This document shows positions 20,251-30,631 of a stretch of 64,000 nucleotides of DNA, one piece after another (the first letter of the stretch is position 1; every line of letters starts with the position of its first letter). The DNA comes from Tritrichomonas foetus. Taxonomy: Eukaryota > Parabasalia > Tritrichomonadida > Tritrichomonadidae. A program made the translations under genes and the position numbers. The notes under the pieces were generated by a model. The model ran no database searches and was not told the DNA's origin. It saw only the letters and a list, made by a program, of their open reading frames with translations. Location: the NCBI GenBank assembly GCA_001839685.1, contig MLAK01000502.1:48623-112622 (forward strand). The letters are read 5' to 3'.

Positions 20251-21300
20251 TTAATATGGGAAAACAGGAGGCGATGTGAGTTGTGGTCCAGGGTTCGTCC
20301 ATCGACACGTATCCAAGTCTTCTTCGCGACAATCCCGTACAAACTTGCCTAGCACGTGTGTGACAAATCTGACTACGGAAAGGTCGGCTGGCCCGAAATT
20401 CATTGCGCGGGAAAGCCGGTCACTTTCAACGTAAGTTAGTTCAATAAATCCGTGAGAAGGAAAGTTTCCTTGTTGGTGAAACAGTCCGCCCTCAACAGTT
20501 TTAACGCCAATGAGTCTCGCGAAAGGCTCCCTGTCGACTTTTATCACTTTGTCGTTCACCCATTGCACGCCGACATGTGGAATATACTGGGGCATGTGCT
20601 CAGCAAGTTTCAAAGCATTATATAGTTTAAAAGGGAATTTGCAATAGGTTGAATTTCGCTTCCGGAAAAAAGTGTTAACAAGTGCCCCAAACGAAATTTC
20701 GTCATCATTCCAGGCTGTTTCAGGAATGAACTCCATCTGCCTCGGATTTATTGTGATGGCCGGGTCGTTGCAAATTTCTTCGAATGTCATATTTTCGATA
20801 CCTTTCGGACTCTGGAAAGAGCTCTGCATTGTTGGCGTGAGGGAATGGTTCTTAGCTGTTGGCGGATTATGCGGTGAAAATGGAATTGGATTTGGAAGAA
20901 GCGACGAAAAGGAACTTTGGAAGCTATGTCGAACATTAAAAGCTGGTAACGAATTTCCGATCGTTCGAACACCGTTGAGAGTGAAAAGCGAAATGTTTGA
21001 TGAATCTGCGTCTTCTCCGTCGGTTATGTTGCCTTCATGGCTGGGCGAAAATTCGGGATTTGGTAATAGTCTGAAATCGTGCGAGCTCATACTCATATTG
21101 AATTTATTGTTGAATGAGATACCATCAAGGGACGCGTTCGGTTCTAAAGCTGGAATTGGATTGTTACTTTCAATAAAAATCCTCCTGTGGCCAGCTGGCG
21201 GCATACTATGGGGAGGAGCTGCCTGTGGTGGTGGGATGGTGCATTTCGCAAGTAAATCGGCGATGGTAAGTGGAGGCTTCTGTGGAAATTGAGTATTCAT
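20251..21300 (-). CDS. Initiator-binding-domain (IBD) protein, putative transcription factor
   Basis: The protein has 349 residues from the ATG at 21300. The N-terminal half is Pro/Ser/Asn-rich and probably disordered. The C-terminal domain (about 165-325) runs FPFKLYNALKL...VGVQWVNDKVIKV...FARLIGVK...LFHQQGNFPSHGFIEL. It lines up with the IBD of the protein at 56342 (FSSKLHLLL...IGCAWVNEEEFKL...LVLGIKLNTLNVNLHALGFIQ), the winged-helix fold of trichomonad IBP39. IBP39 binds the initiator element at transcription start sites (family knowledge); this subfamily, with the LFHQQGNFPSHGF block, may bind other promoter motifs. It would act in the nucleus. The gene is richer in G+C than its surroundings. 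I am confident of the domain, less so of the DNA target. Confidence 0.75.
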   Translation of the reverse strand: MNTQFPQKPPLTIADLLAKCTIPPPQAAPPHSMPPAGHRRIFIESNNPIPALEPNASLDGISFNNKFNMSMSSHDFRLLPNPEFSPSHEGNITDGEDADSSNISLFTLNGVRTIGNSLPAFNVRHSFQSSFSSLLPNPIPFSPHNPPTAKNHSLTPTMQSSFQSPKGIENMTFEEICNDPAITINPRQMEFIPETAWNDDEISFGALVNTFFRKRNSTYCKFPFKLYNALKLAEHMPQYIPHVGVQWVNDKVIKVDREPFARLIGVKTVEGGLFHQQGNFPSHGFIELTYVESDRLSRAMNFGPADLSVVRFVTHVLGKFVRDCREEDLDTCRWTNPGPQLTSPPVFPY

Positions 21301-22592
21301 CTGATTACGTCAGATGTATACAAACAAAAGTACACAACCTGGAAATACGTTTATTTTCATTAAATGAACTGAACTTTTTCGAATCTTGGAAACAACTTCC
21401 CGACTCTCTGATGCTTAATTTACAGCAACGAATTTTTGCTGAATAGATCTCAACCAATAAAAAACGCCAAAATTCGCTTGATTACTATTTTCGAAATTAC
21501 ACGTTATTTCTAAAATCTCCAGGCAGATGAAAGATTTAGCCCTTTCCACTAGATCAAAGAGTTACTCAAATATTTCTCTATATTATCCCTACTATGTGGA
21601 CAATTTTATCGAATTTATCTTGCAATACACCAATTTTATTGAATTTGAATTTTCCGAAAGATTGATGCTTAGATTTTTTTTCAAACTTTGCCAACATGCA
21701 CAATTTCGTCAGAATGTATTAACATCGATTTATAAAGCATTTTCGTCTTTTGGTTGTCGAGAATTACGTTCTCAAAAAAAATTCGATATTTGATCAAAAT
21801 CTAATGAACCAATTGTATTCAACTCACACAAAATCATGAACATTCTTATTAATAAAGAAGGAAATTGAATTTAATTCTGAAATTATTTGAGAATCTTATT
21901 TTTTGGGCATAATTTTTTTTTCTTTCTTAAAATCCTTTTGAAGGAACTTATCCATGTAAATACTCTCAAAAATCAAGGATATGTCGCATATGTGTGGGAA
22001 AAAAGTAGATTTTCATTTTCAATGGAATAGACGATTATAATGTATTCAAAACAATAAGTATTTCTAAAAAAATTGCTTTTTTTATTAAATCGAAGAATAT
22101 CTCAAAAATAAAAAGACAAAATCTTTTAATATTTTGGATATATTATTTTTTAATTATGCTAATTATATGGAGAAAATATAAATAAAATCATAAGCGTAGA
22201 AGCATAGGTTGTGTACTTTTATACAAACTAACTAGCTCTAGATGTAGAAGACTATTGAGAGATCTAAATGAATAATTGTTGATATTATTGTCATCTAAAT
22301 ATTATTTAATTGTAATCCTATTAATAATATATAAATATTATAATTTAATAATCAAGATACAGAGAAAACCAAATCCAAAAAAAAATTGGGAGAAAAAAAT
22401 AAACCCCACAGAAATTTCTGAGAATTATTGAGATAAAAAGTGATTTTATAGCATTAATATCTTGATTATTTCTTATCATAAATCGTGCTTTTTATTATCA
22501 TATGACCCTCCATCGAAAATTATAATGTTTTCCAAAATACAAAAATGAAGTATAAAAAAAATATTAATAATTTTGATATAAATAAAAAAAAT

Positions 22593-23120
22593 TTAGGCAT
22601 CAATGAGAAGATTACGAATGTTTTGCCATCTAAATGGCGAGTCATCAGAAAATTCACTTGGCATTGAGTCTGGAAAAAAACATATTGTATTCCATTTTTC
22701 TTGATTTGGTCTTTCAATCGTTGTATCTGTATCCCTGCTTGAGAATGTGCTGTTGAGGACTGCCAGTCTATTTTCTTCATATACTAAAATTTTATGACAG
22801 AAAAGATTTCAATACATTCATATTTGTCAAATGGAAATTGAATTAATTCAACATCACTGAGTTAAAACTATCAAAATTTTCGCGATTTTTAATTAAAAAT
22901 CGATAGAAGAAGTGTAAATAGAATTATGGGAAGCAGTATTATAATCTTTGTGATTCTTGGAAAAAAAGCTTCTCTCAATTTTTTTTTAGGCTTTCTCCAA
23001 AATCGCTCTTTTTTCGGTTTAATTGTTGCAAAATTTCAAAACTATGAATAAATATGGCTCATAACTATAAAATATAGATTTAACAATTGACTGAAAGCTG
23101 TTCACCCGAAAACTGAAACA
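22593..23120 (-). pseudogene. Frameshifted gene relic, family unknown
   Basis: Reading the minus strand leftwards, coding-like segments follow each other in the same direction but different frames: SFEILQQLNRKKSDFGES, then SKNHKDYNTASHNSIYTSS, then NRENFDSFN, then SDVELIQFPFDKYECIEI, then YEENRLAVLNSTFSSRDTD, running on to PDSMPSEFSDDSPFRWQN and a TAA at 22593-22595. Two of the frame changes sit at or beside A runs (one near 22786-22795, one at the A9 run near 22979-22987). No ATG-led frame covers it. This is what a decayed gene looks like; alternatively it is one gene with sequencing indels. I do not recognise the family. Confidence 0.5.
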
Positions 23121-24141
23121 ATAGCTTCTTCAGAATCATTTTCGAAATATTTTTGAATTCGGCCATTTGCGAAGTTTGCGATAAGGGAAATTTTCGTCAT
23201 TCTTTTAGCTATTCGGGTTTTGATTTTTGACTGATGGTATTAAGTAATACTGATGATAAGGATCATTTTAGTGATTTCGTACGTTAAGACTATTTGGTTT
23301 GTATACATCTATTACGTCAGTTTTTGCCAAGCGATTTTCTTTGAAAATTTTGAGAATTAATATAACTTGTTACTTTTGTCATAATTTTTTAATTGAAATT
23401 TTGTTTCCGAAATGCTACTTTTGTATTATGATGGATTTGCCTTCAGAAAATACAATTGGAGAATTTTATCGAGGCTGATAAAATATTTGAGAAATAAATC
23501 ACATGAGATCACAGCTATAATACTATAATATGCAAATAATGAAACATTGCTGTATCTAATATATTTCGATTTTTCTGTGGGTAACAAAAATCAATTTTTA
23601 TTCTTTTTCCAAAGTATTACATAATTATGTTTTCATAGGAGGTTGATATACAATTTCAGAGATGTAACTTTTTTTACTGATCATCAAAACCAGATTTGTC
23701 ATATCTAATTGGTGAAAAGATACTGCTATCAATGCATGAAATTAATAAATAAAATCAATTTATGTTAACTTAAATATTTCAAGAAATTAATGATGTGATT
23801 GTTTTCAACAAAAGTGAAGCGTCAAGTTTCAAATAGACTATATCTCAAACAAGGAATACTGTAAAGTATTCAATAATGCACTAGCTCTTGACGCCATTTC
23901 CAAAATCAAGAAAGGATTTGAAAATCAACAAAAAACAGATAAAAATATCTTGATAAAATGACCAAAAATAAATGAACATGCGAAAATCACCAAATATATT
24001 TAAATATACTATAAAATAATCAAGATATAAAAGAATATTTCATAATTTTTTTTCTGAAACTTTTTATCTCATTCTATTGAAAATTATCGATTTTACAATT
24101 TTTAAAAGCAGCAAAATGAAAAGATCTATTTAAAAAGTTCA

Positions 24142-24146
24142 TCACA
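24142..24146 (+). promoter_or_regulatory. Possible initiator (TCACA) of the SGNH hydrolase gene
   Basis: TCACA fits the trichomonad initiator TCA(+1)Y(T/A). It would start the mRNA at 24144, 17 bases before the ATG. Short motifs like this also occur by chance. Confidence 0.35.
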
Positions 24147-24160
24147 AATTATTAATCATC

Positions 24161-25225
24161 ATGATTTTTGTTTTCCTTAACTTTGTTCTTTCAACCCAAA
24201 GCTATGATCCCCTCGATGCCCCTTTCCCTGTTATTCATAACCAAGGTTTTGAATCCGAGTTGTCCAAAACATACGTCAGATTACCAGATCGTGCTCACGG
24301 AGTGGTTCGAGATCCACTCTGGGACCTGTCGAGAGATTCAGCCGGACTTTATGTGAGCTTTAAAACCAACTCAAATGATATCGTTGTCTCTTACAAGTTT
24401 GCATATGCTAAATCGATGGCCCACATGGCGAGCACAGGAGTTTCAGGTGTTGATCTGTTAGCCAAAGATGAGGGCGATGGAAAATGGTACTCAGTACTTT
24501 CCAGCTTCTCATTTGGTTCAAATTCTGCTACATATTATTTCAAAGGCATAAAAGAAGGTGAATTTGAATTTCGCCTTTATTTACCTCTTTACAACTGTGT
24601 TAGTGATTTTCTCATCACTGTGAATGATGGATCATCTTTTGAATGGATCAGAAAAGACACTCGAACACCAATCATTGCTTACGGTACTTCCATCCTTCAG
24701 GGAGCGTGTGCGTCAAGGCCAATTTCATCATGGACCAATATTTTACAACGCAGACTTGATTATCCTTTAATCAATTTTGGATTTTCAGGAAATGGGAAAC
24801 TTGAACCAGAGGTTATTGATTTTATAATTGAAAATGAGGCCAAACTTTATATTCTTGATTGTCTTGCTAATCTTGGTGGATATTCGTATGCCACTATCAA
24901 AGACCTCTTTTATAATGCAGTCAAACAAATTCATCAGAAATGGCCAAATGTTCCAATTTTAGGAGTTGATCATGCTGGATATAGCTATGAAGATATGGTT
25001 TCATCTACACATGATGAAGTAGTTAAATGCAATACTGCGCAGAAAGCTGCATTTGACCAACTTGTTGCTGAAGGAGAAAAAAATATATATTATTTCACCA
25101 AAGAAGAAATCGGACTTGATTACGAAAGTTTCACAGATTATGTGCATCCAAACAATTACGGAATGCAGAAATATGCACAATCATATGAACGTAAAATTCG
25201 AGAAATTCTTGGTGATTCATTCTAA
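24161..25225 (+). CDS. Secreted SGNH/GDSL-type hydrolase, bacterial-like
   Basis: The protein has 354 residues. The N-terminus MIFVFLNFVLSTQS looks like a short signal peptide, so secretion or lysosomal delivery is likely. An N-terminal jelly-roll-like domain (about 20-165) precedes the SGNH domain. Block I is AYGTSILQGACASRP with the nucleophile Ser at 177; GFSGNGKLEPE (about 207-217) supplies the oxyanion Gly/Asn; DYVHPNNYG near residue 330 holds the catalytic Asp and His. This two-domain layout with GTSxxQGxCASRP is typical of Bacteroidetes-type secreted esterases acting on acylated sugars. The substrate here is unknown. High similarity in pattern to gut-bacterial enzymes suggests lateral transfer (inference). 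All catalytic residues appear intact. Confidence 0.88.
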   Translation: MIFVFLNFVLSTQSYDPLDAPFPVIHNQGFESELSKTYVRLPDRAHGVVRDPLWDLSRDSAGLYVSFKTNSNDIVVSYKFAYAKSMAHMASTGVSGVDLLAKDEGDGKWYSVLSSFSFGSNSATYYFKGIKEGEFEFRLYLPLYNCVSDFLITVNDGSSFEWIRKDTRTPIIAYGTSILQGACASRPISSWTNILQRRLDYPLINFGFSGNGKLEPEVIDFIIENEAKLYILDCLANLGGYSYATIKDLFYNAVKQIHQKWPNVPILGVDHAGYSYEDMVSSTHDEVVKCNTAQKAAFDQLVAEGEKNIYYFTKEEIGLDYESFTDYVHPNNYGMQKYAQSYERKIREILGDSF

Positions 25226-26527
25226 TCAGTATGTATTTCATTTGTCAAGTACATATTTAACACATCATAGTAAATTTAGTTAAAGCGTTTATGAAGCAAT
25301 ATTTTTTTTGGTCTCTTTGCATTTCATCATCTATATATTTTTCATCGTCATTTGAAGTCACAAAACACTCTAGTTAAAAACAACAATGTTATTCAAATTG
25401 TTGACATTGGCTTAATCTAGCTAGTACGGCCGTTATAGTGTTTATTATTGACCACTTATACTATTTCTTACAACACCAAAATATAATCAACAAATTGATA
25501 TTTGGTGTGTATGCCTTGTATATTTTTGAAATGATAACAACTTATTAGCTTCTTTTTTTAACTTTTTGAAACAAATAATGAAATGGTAGCCATTCAATAA
25601 ATGTTTTATATTTGTGGTTATCATGACAATATTGATTACCTAAGTTGACTAGATTTTTCTAATGTATCAATATATCTCAACCCGAAATGAGATTCAGACA
25701 TACAAACAGGAAATATTGAGTGTAATCCCGCATTAGAACTATCACCATAACATCAAGATGTAAAGTTAATTCATCATGAAATGAACTCAATTGAATTTTT
25801 TATTAAAAGTTCAATAATTTCATAATAGTCATAATTACATTCATAAAAGTCGTGTTCTTTCATCTTTCTCTTTTTGGCAATAATTCTATGTCATTTTATA
25901 TGATTCAATTTCGAAAGAAAAGCTTCTTCTTTTTGGTACATTTCATACATTCTGTGTTTATGATTAACTCCAGTGAAGTGATCAATATGAAAAGCTTTAC
26001 AAGATAAAATTGAATACAACAAGATAAGATACATCCTCCTCTCACAAGAACAGAAATACAGAGAAAGATTATTTTTTTAATACTTCTGATCGAATAAAAG
26101 ATAAATAATGAAATGAAAAGGAAAAGTAAAGAAACATTATTGGTTTTTGATACTATGCATACAAAATTGTTATAAATGGCCTAGAATCATCATTTCCAGA
26201 TGTAATTTATTAAAATGAGTGAAACAATTTTCTATGAAATGATTAATAACTGTATTTCGGAAGGTCGATTTTAACCTGGTAGATGAATTACTAAATCCCG
26301 AAAGAGATTAATTCAATGTATAAATGGCCACTGTCTTTTATTGAATTTTTTGCACGTTTTAAATTTTTTTGGATAGAAACTTTGCATCGATTTCCTATTT
26401 CGCGTAAAACACTTTTTGAGAAATATTCTTTTTCAATTTTCGAAATTTACCACTCAAAAAGTGAGTTATTGAGATTTTTTTTCTGGAAATCGTTCCTTTC
26501 CAAAAATAAATAGACAATTATTAAACA
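25226..26527. other. Intergenic region, nothing recognised
   Basis: This lies between the SGNH hydrolase and TTLL genes, both plus strand. It is AT-rich with many stops. A 65-codon frame at 26316-26513 ends 14 bases before the TTLL ATG; its Phe/Lys-rich product looks like chance. Confidence 0.5.
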
Positions 26528-27868
26528 ATGGCTGGAGTGATTGCTACAGGTGGTTACATTAAATATGAAACTGTTTCAGAAGCAATGAAAGCCGCAAATA
26601 TTCAATATCAAGACGATCCGCATGGAATGTTAGTATGGTTTGATAATGTCAAAGATAAAGACTTTTTCACTAACCTCCTTCCTTACCAAATTGTTAACAG
26701 AATACCCTCGATCAACATGCTATGCCGAAAAGCGCCTTTTGTTCGATTAATTCAACGAGTTGCACCAATGTTTCCGGAATTCTTCACTTTTTTACCAGCC
26801 AGCTTCATCCTTCCGATAAACAACCAGCAATTCACGGCGGCAGTTAATCGGAAAAAAACGAGATATATTGTCAAGCCTGATGGAGGCTCTTTAGGGAAAG
26901 GCATTATGATTGTTGAACCGGGAGACGTTTATACGCCACAAGTGAATCTTGCCATTGCACAAGAATACATTGAATCCAAATTAATCAGGAATACCAAATT
27001 TGATATGAGAATTTACGTTCTTGTTGCCTCTGTTCAACCACTGATGATTTATGTATATAGAGATGGAATTGCTAGGTTTTGTTCACAACCAGAAGATGCG
27101 CACAACGTTTTTTCACAGCTCACAAACACTGCTGTCAATCGGCAAAACCCACAAGCCAACATCCAAAACATCACACAAAGAGTTTCTGCTGTATTTGAAG
27201 AACTCGCGGCTGAAGGAGCAAATGTTGATGAAATATGGAAAAAAATCGATCGAATTGCAGTTTTCACCATAATTTCTGCTAGCAATTATATATTGAAAGC
27301 TGTGCATGCTTCTTGTCCTACTTACGGCCTTCCTCGATGCTTCCAAATACTTGGTTTTGATATATTGCTTGATCAAAAACTCGATCCTTATATTTTAGAA
27401 GTCAATTTTCGACCTTCACTTGAATTTGACACTGAAGATGAAAAAAATCTAAAAATTGAAATGCTGAGTCATGCAATGCAAATTGCAGCACCTTTTCAAT
27501 ATCTTCAATCTGTTATTTCTACTAGAAAATCACCATGGAATGATAAAATGTGGGCTTCTTATTTACAGCATAATCCAAATCAAATTAAAGAATCCAAAAG
27601 ACTCAGGAAAAAAATTGTACGTGAAAGTAAATTTGTTCGTGTTTTTCCTTTAAAAACAGCTGAAAATGAGAATTATATGCGAGTCTTTAATTCAGTAAAA
27701 TCACTGCCAGTGAAAATGGCAATGAATTACGGGCTTCCTGATCAAATGGAAATGCCAAGACAAAAAGTTGGATATCATCTAATGAAACCTTTAATTGCAA
27801 AGCCACTGAAGCAAAGAAGCAAATCACCATCAAGGAAGAAAATGCCACTTTTACCTCTTTCTACTTAA
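26528..27868 (+). CDS. Tubulin tyrosine ligase-like (TTLL) protein, probable tubulin glutamylase
   Basis: The protein has 446 residues from the ATG at 26528. Within an ATP-grasp fold it shows the TTLL blocks: YIVKPDGGSLGKGIMIVEP (ATP-binding lysine and Gly loop), IAQEYIESKLIRNTKFDMRIYVLV, PLMIYVYRDGIARF, LTNTAVNRQNP and LGFDILLDQKLDPYILEVNFRPS (metal and ATP ligands Asp, Glu and Asn). TTLL enzymes add glutamate or glycine to tubulin tails in axonemes and other stable microtubules; the DMR and EVN.RPS forms fit glutamylases, but linkage type cannot be read. The basic tail (about 400-446, with KQRSKSPSRKK) could bind microtubules. It fits a flagellate with the dynein genes in the same window. 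All core residues are present. Confidence 0.92.
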   Translation: MAGVIATGGYIKYETVSEAMKAANIQYQDDPHGMLVWFDNVKDKDFFTNLLPYQIVNRIPSINMLCRKAPFVRLIQRVAPMFPEFFTFLPASFILPINNQQFTAAVNRKKTRYIVKPDGGSLGKGIMIVEPGDVYTPQVNLAIAQEYIESKLIRNTKFDMRIYVLVASVQPLMIYVYRDGIARFCSQPEDAHNVFSQLTNTAVNRQNPQANIQNITQRVSAVFEELAAEGANVDEIWKKIDRIAVFTIISASNYILKAVHASCPTYGLPRCFQILGFDILLDQKLDPYILEVNFRPSLEFDTEDEKNLKIEMLSHAMQIAAPFQYLQSVISTRKSPWNDKMWASYLQHNPNQIKESKRLRKKIVRESKFVRVFPLKTAENENYMRVFNSVKSLPVKMAMNYGLPDQMEMPRQKVGYHLMKPLIAKPLKQRSKSPSRKKMPLLPLST

Positions 27869-28328
27869 TTCTTTATTTTTTCTTCTTCTGAAGAAATATT
27901 TAATGATATCAGTGTGTGTTATTAATTCATGTTAATTTGTATTGTTCAGAAAGAACCAAAATGATTTCATCAAGATTGGATGACAATTAATATTTGACTA
28001 TTTTGCGTATTTTATGTAATTGTGATTTAAAAATTAAATGATGAATTATTACATATTTATTTTATTTGTTTTTTTTTAGAAAAGAGAAGACCATAAATCA
28101 TCTTCATATGAAGATCAAAATGTTAAACTCATTTTAAAATTCATTGATTTGTTTTTTTGAAGGTTCATTAGTTAGTTATAGTTTTTTTCAACATGACATG
28201 AAATTAAAAATAAAAGTGAGAAAATTTAACTTTATTGTTTAAATAAATACATTACATTAGTTTATATGTAGATCAAGGATATATTACAATTATCTTCATA
28301 CACAAAAAAACGAAAAATAATTTTGATT

Positions 28329-28404
<76 letters not shown>

Positions 28405-28703
28405 ATCTCCATGAAAAACAACATAACTATATCATAATTTTAACAGAAACATTATAGCATGAATAAGTATAAATCTAAAATCTGGCACTTCCTTTTTCTT
28501 TCCATAAATTTTTTGATCTCTTGAATCATTCCAAAATTCACATTCATTCAATTTATTTTATTTCTTTAAAATTTATCGAAAACAATCTGGAAATCAATCC
28601 TTTCATTCAAAAAAAAGTTCTATTGTATAATTATTTGGATGTAATAACAAAAAAAATTGGCAATTTTGTATCTGAAGAGCTAGGAAGCTATTCTGTGCCT
28701 GTT
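27869..28703. other. Convergent intergenic region with a long poly(T) run
   Basis: This lies between the 3' ends of the TTLL and CAMK genes. It is AT-rich and contains the 71-base T run at 28333-28403. No coding or RNA gene was seen. Confidence 0.6.
28333..28403. repeat. 71-base uninterrupted poly(T) / poly(A) tract
   Basis: A single run of 71 T on the plus strand. Read on the minus strand it is poly(A), about 300 bases beyond the stop of the CAMK gene. Its true length is uncertain, as such runs assemble poorly. Confidence 0.95.
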
Positions 28704-29789
28704 TTAGATCGGTCTGATCGATGTTGTCTTCACCGAGTGAGGGAGGAAGCGACGAAGCGGGCTTTGGTGCCCGAACGACCGCTGTTGTTGTACCATCTTC
28801 CGCATAAGAAGTCTTGTTGTTGGATCGACTTGAGTTGTCGCCATTGATGGACACTTCTCAATCTGAATGTTTTCAAGTGATTGATCGTTCACATCACGAT
28901 CAAAGAAAAAATCTATTTTCTTCAGAGACGGACTAATCCATTCCTGATTGAAAACCTGGGGAGGTGGAGGAGGAGGAGCATCCTGAAGAAATGGATGACG
29001 CAAGGCCGCATCAATTGTGATTCTTTGGGAACCATCAACTGTCATTAATCCATAAATGAATTGTCTGGCGTTCTCCGAAACAAAAGGAGGTATCACGTAT
29101 TCGCCTTTTCGAATCTGCTCAAAAAGCTGCTGTTGATTTCGTTTTGTCCATGGAAGTTGGCCGGTTAGCATTGCGTAGGAAATGACTCCAACACTCCATA
29201 TATCGCTTTTGAAGCCATCGTAGGGCTTTCCTGAGATGCATTCGGGGCTGGCATAGCATGGGGATCCACATGGCGTATTTACTAAGCCGTATCGTCCAGT
29301 AAAGCGGGAAAGACCGAAATCGCTGATTTTTATTCGACCAACTTCATCCATTAATAAATTTTCTGGTTTCATATCGCGATGGCAGACCCCGCACGAATGG
29401 ACATGACGGAGTGCCTTCAAAACTTGGTTGATAAATATTTTTGCCTCGCCTTCTTCAAGGCGGCCCCTGGAAATGATATACTGAAAAAGCTCGCCGTTTG
29501 GACAAAATTCCATTATTATATAATAGTTTTGGTCGTCTTTGAGTAAATCGATAAGCTGTACAATACCGGGGTGATGGAGTTGTTGGTTGATCCGGATCTC
29601 GTTTTCAAAGCGGGCGTCTAAATTGTGAAATGAAAGTCTTGATCGTTGAACAATTTTACACGCGCAAAATTGTTGAGTTTCGATGTGACACGCGAGTCGA
29701 ACAACGGAAAAGGCACCCTCGCCGATCACACCACGGAGTTCGTAGGGGCCTACTATTTGAATATTTTCAGGCGTCATCATGGACGCCAT
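28704..29789 (-). CDS. CAMK-family Ser/Thr protein kinase
   Basis: The protein has 361 residues from the ATG at 29789. The kinase domain spans about residues 16-272: IGEGAFSVV loop, Lys in ACKIVQ, CHRDMKPENLL catalytic loop, ISDFGLSR, activation segment ending CGSPCYASPE, and SDIWSVGVISYAMLTGQLPW. All catalytic residues are present. It is most like the Snf1/MARK branch of CAMK kinases that is expanded in trichomonads. The C-terminal 90 residues hold a seven-proline run and a basic, Arg-rich end (PLRRFLPHSVKTTSIRPI) without a known domain. No UBA or KA1 region is present, unlike the kinase at 10.2 kb. Base composition is more G+C rich than the flanks. Substrate and pathway are unknown. Confidence 0.93.
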   Translation of the reverse strand: MASMMTPENIQIVGPYELRGVIGEGAFSVVRLACHIETQQFCACKIVQRSRLSFHNLDARFENEIRINQQLHHPGIVQLIDLLKDDQNYYIIMEFCPNGELFQYIISRGRLEEGEAKIFINQVLKALRHVHSCGVCHRDMKPENLLMDEVGRIKISDFGLSRFTGRYGLVNTPCGSPCYASPECISGKPYDGFKSDIWSVGVISYAMLTGQLPWTKRNQQQLFEQIRKGEYVIPPFVSENARQFIYGLMTVDGSQRITIDAALRHPFLQDAPPPPPPQVFNQEWISPSLKKIDFFFDRDVNDQSLENIQIEKCPSMATTQVDPTTRLLMRKMVQQQRSFGHQSPLRRFLPHSVKTTSIRPI

Positions 29790-30631
29790 TGTAAACTTAT
29801 AAAACCGTGTTTTATATTCAATTTTTGATAAATACAGAATAAATAATCAAAAAGTGTAACTTTTTCATTTACACTAGTAATTTTTGAACAAATTTTTTGA
29901 ATAAATCGACTTTATACGATATGTAAACAGAGTGAAGAATATTAACTTTCTGCACTTTTTCAATGTACGATAACATAGATTTCACCTATGAATACTGAAT
30001 TACCGAGAAAACATATTTCACCTGTCGTGAATGGACATTTACACATTCAATAATTATCTCATCTTCAATCTGTTATCAATCAAAGGATGCAATTCTTTTT
30101 GACGAAAACTAAATCTCGAGAAAATCATTGAATATGATATGTATATAAACTATTTCTAATGATATTTAATTCATTTTTCGAAACAACTCCGAAAATATCA
30201 TTTCATGATCGATGTAGATTCTATTTTATAGTCGAATAATTTTTATTATCATTAAAAATAATTTTGTCTTATATGATGAATGGTTAAATATGAGGACATA
30301 AAACTTTCACAACAAATGTGAAATTTTGATATTACCTGAAATATCCAAATGGAATTTGATAATTATTTAAAAGAACTCATTATAATTAAAAGAATAGTTC
30401 TATCAGAAGCTTCGAGATATCGAAAAATCAAAAAAAAAAAAAAGAATTTCCATTATATCTTGGAAAATCATGCAAAATAGTTCCACATGTTGAAACTCAA
30501 ATTTTGAGTAACCCCTTCCAAATTAAGAATTAGTATTAATACAAAACATTTAATGCAAACTATATTTCTAGAAATAAGAAAATCAACATTGCTATATATC
30601 TTTATTCATATATTTTTTAACATTTATCTTT
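29790..30631. other. Intergenic region, nothing recognised
   Basis: This lies between two minus-strand genes, upstream of the CAMK gene. It is AT-rich with stops in all frames and an A15 run near 30429-30443. Confidence 0.5.

Larger units (their letters stand above)
21301..24160. other. Long intergenic region (2.9 kb), mostly non-coding
   Basis: This is the longest gene-free stretch, between the divergent IBD and SGNH hydrolase genes. It contains a frameshifted relic (about 22593-23120, minus) and otherwise AT-rich sequence with frequent stops. An 88-codon plus-strand frame at 21527-21793 has no family features and is not called. No tRNA or snRNA was recognised. Confidence 0.5.

Noticed and set aside
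19594..20332. Three long minus-strand reading frames with periodic Phe/Ser/Cys residues
   Set aside because: They are translations of the 20-bp minisatellite in its three frames and cross the N gap; no start or domain supports a gene.
21527..21793. 88-codon plus-strand frame upstream of the IBD gene
   Set aside because: Composition is Phe/Ile/Tyr-rich as expected from AT-rich DNA, and no family feature or initiator is present.
22520..22780. 86-codon minus-strand frame starting MKKIDWQSS
   Set aside because: It reads out of frame through the relic at 22593-23120; the neighbouring frame ending at 22593 is far more protein-like.
26316..26513. 65-codon frame just before the TTLL gene
   Set aside because: Phe/Lys-rich product without domain features; the 14-base spacing to the TTLL ATG is more likely coincidence.
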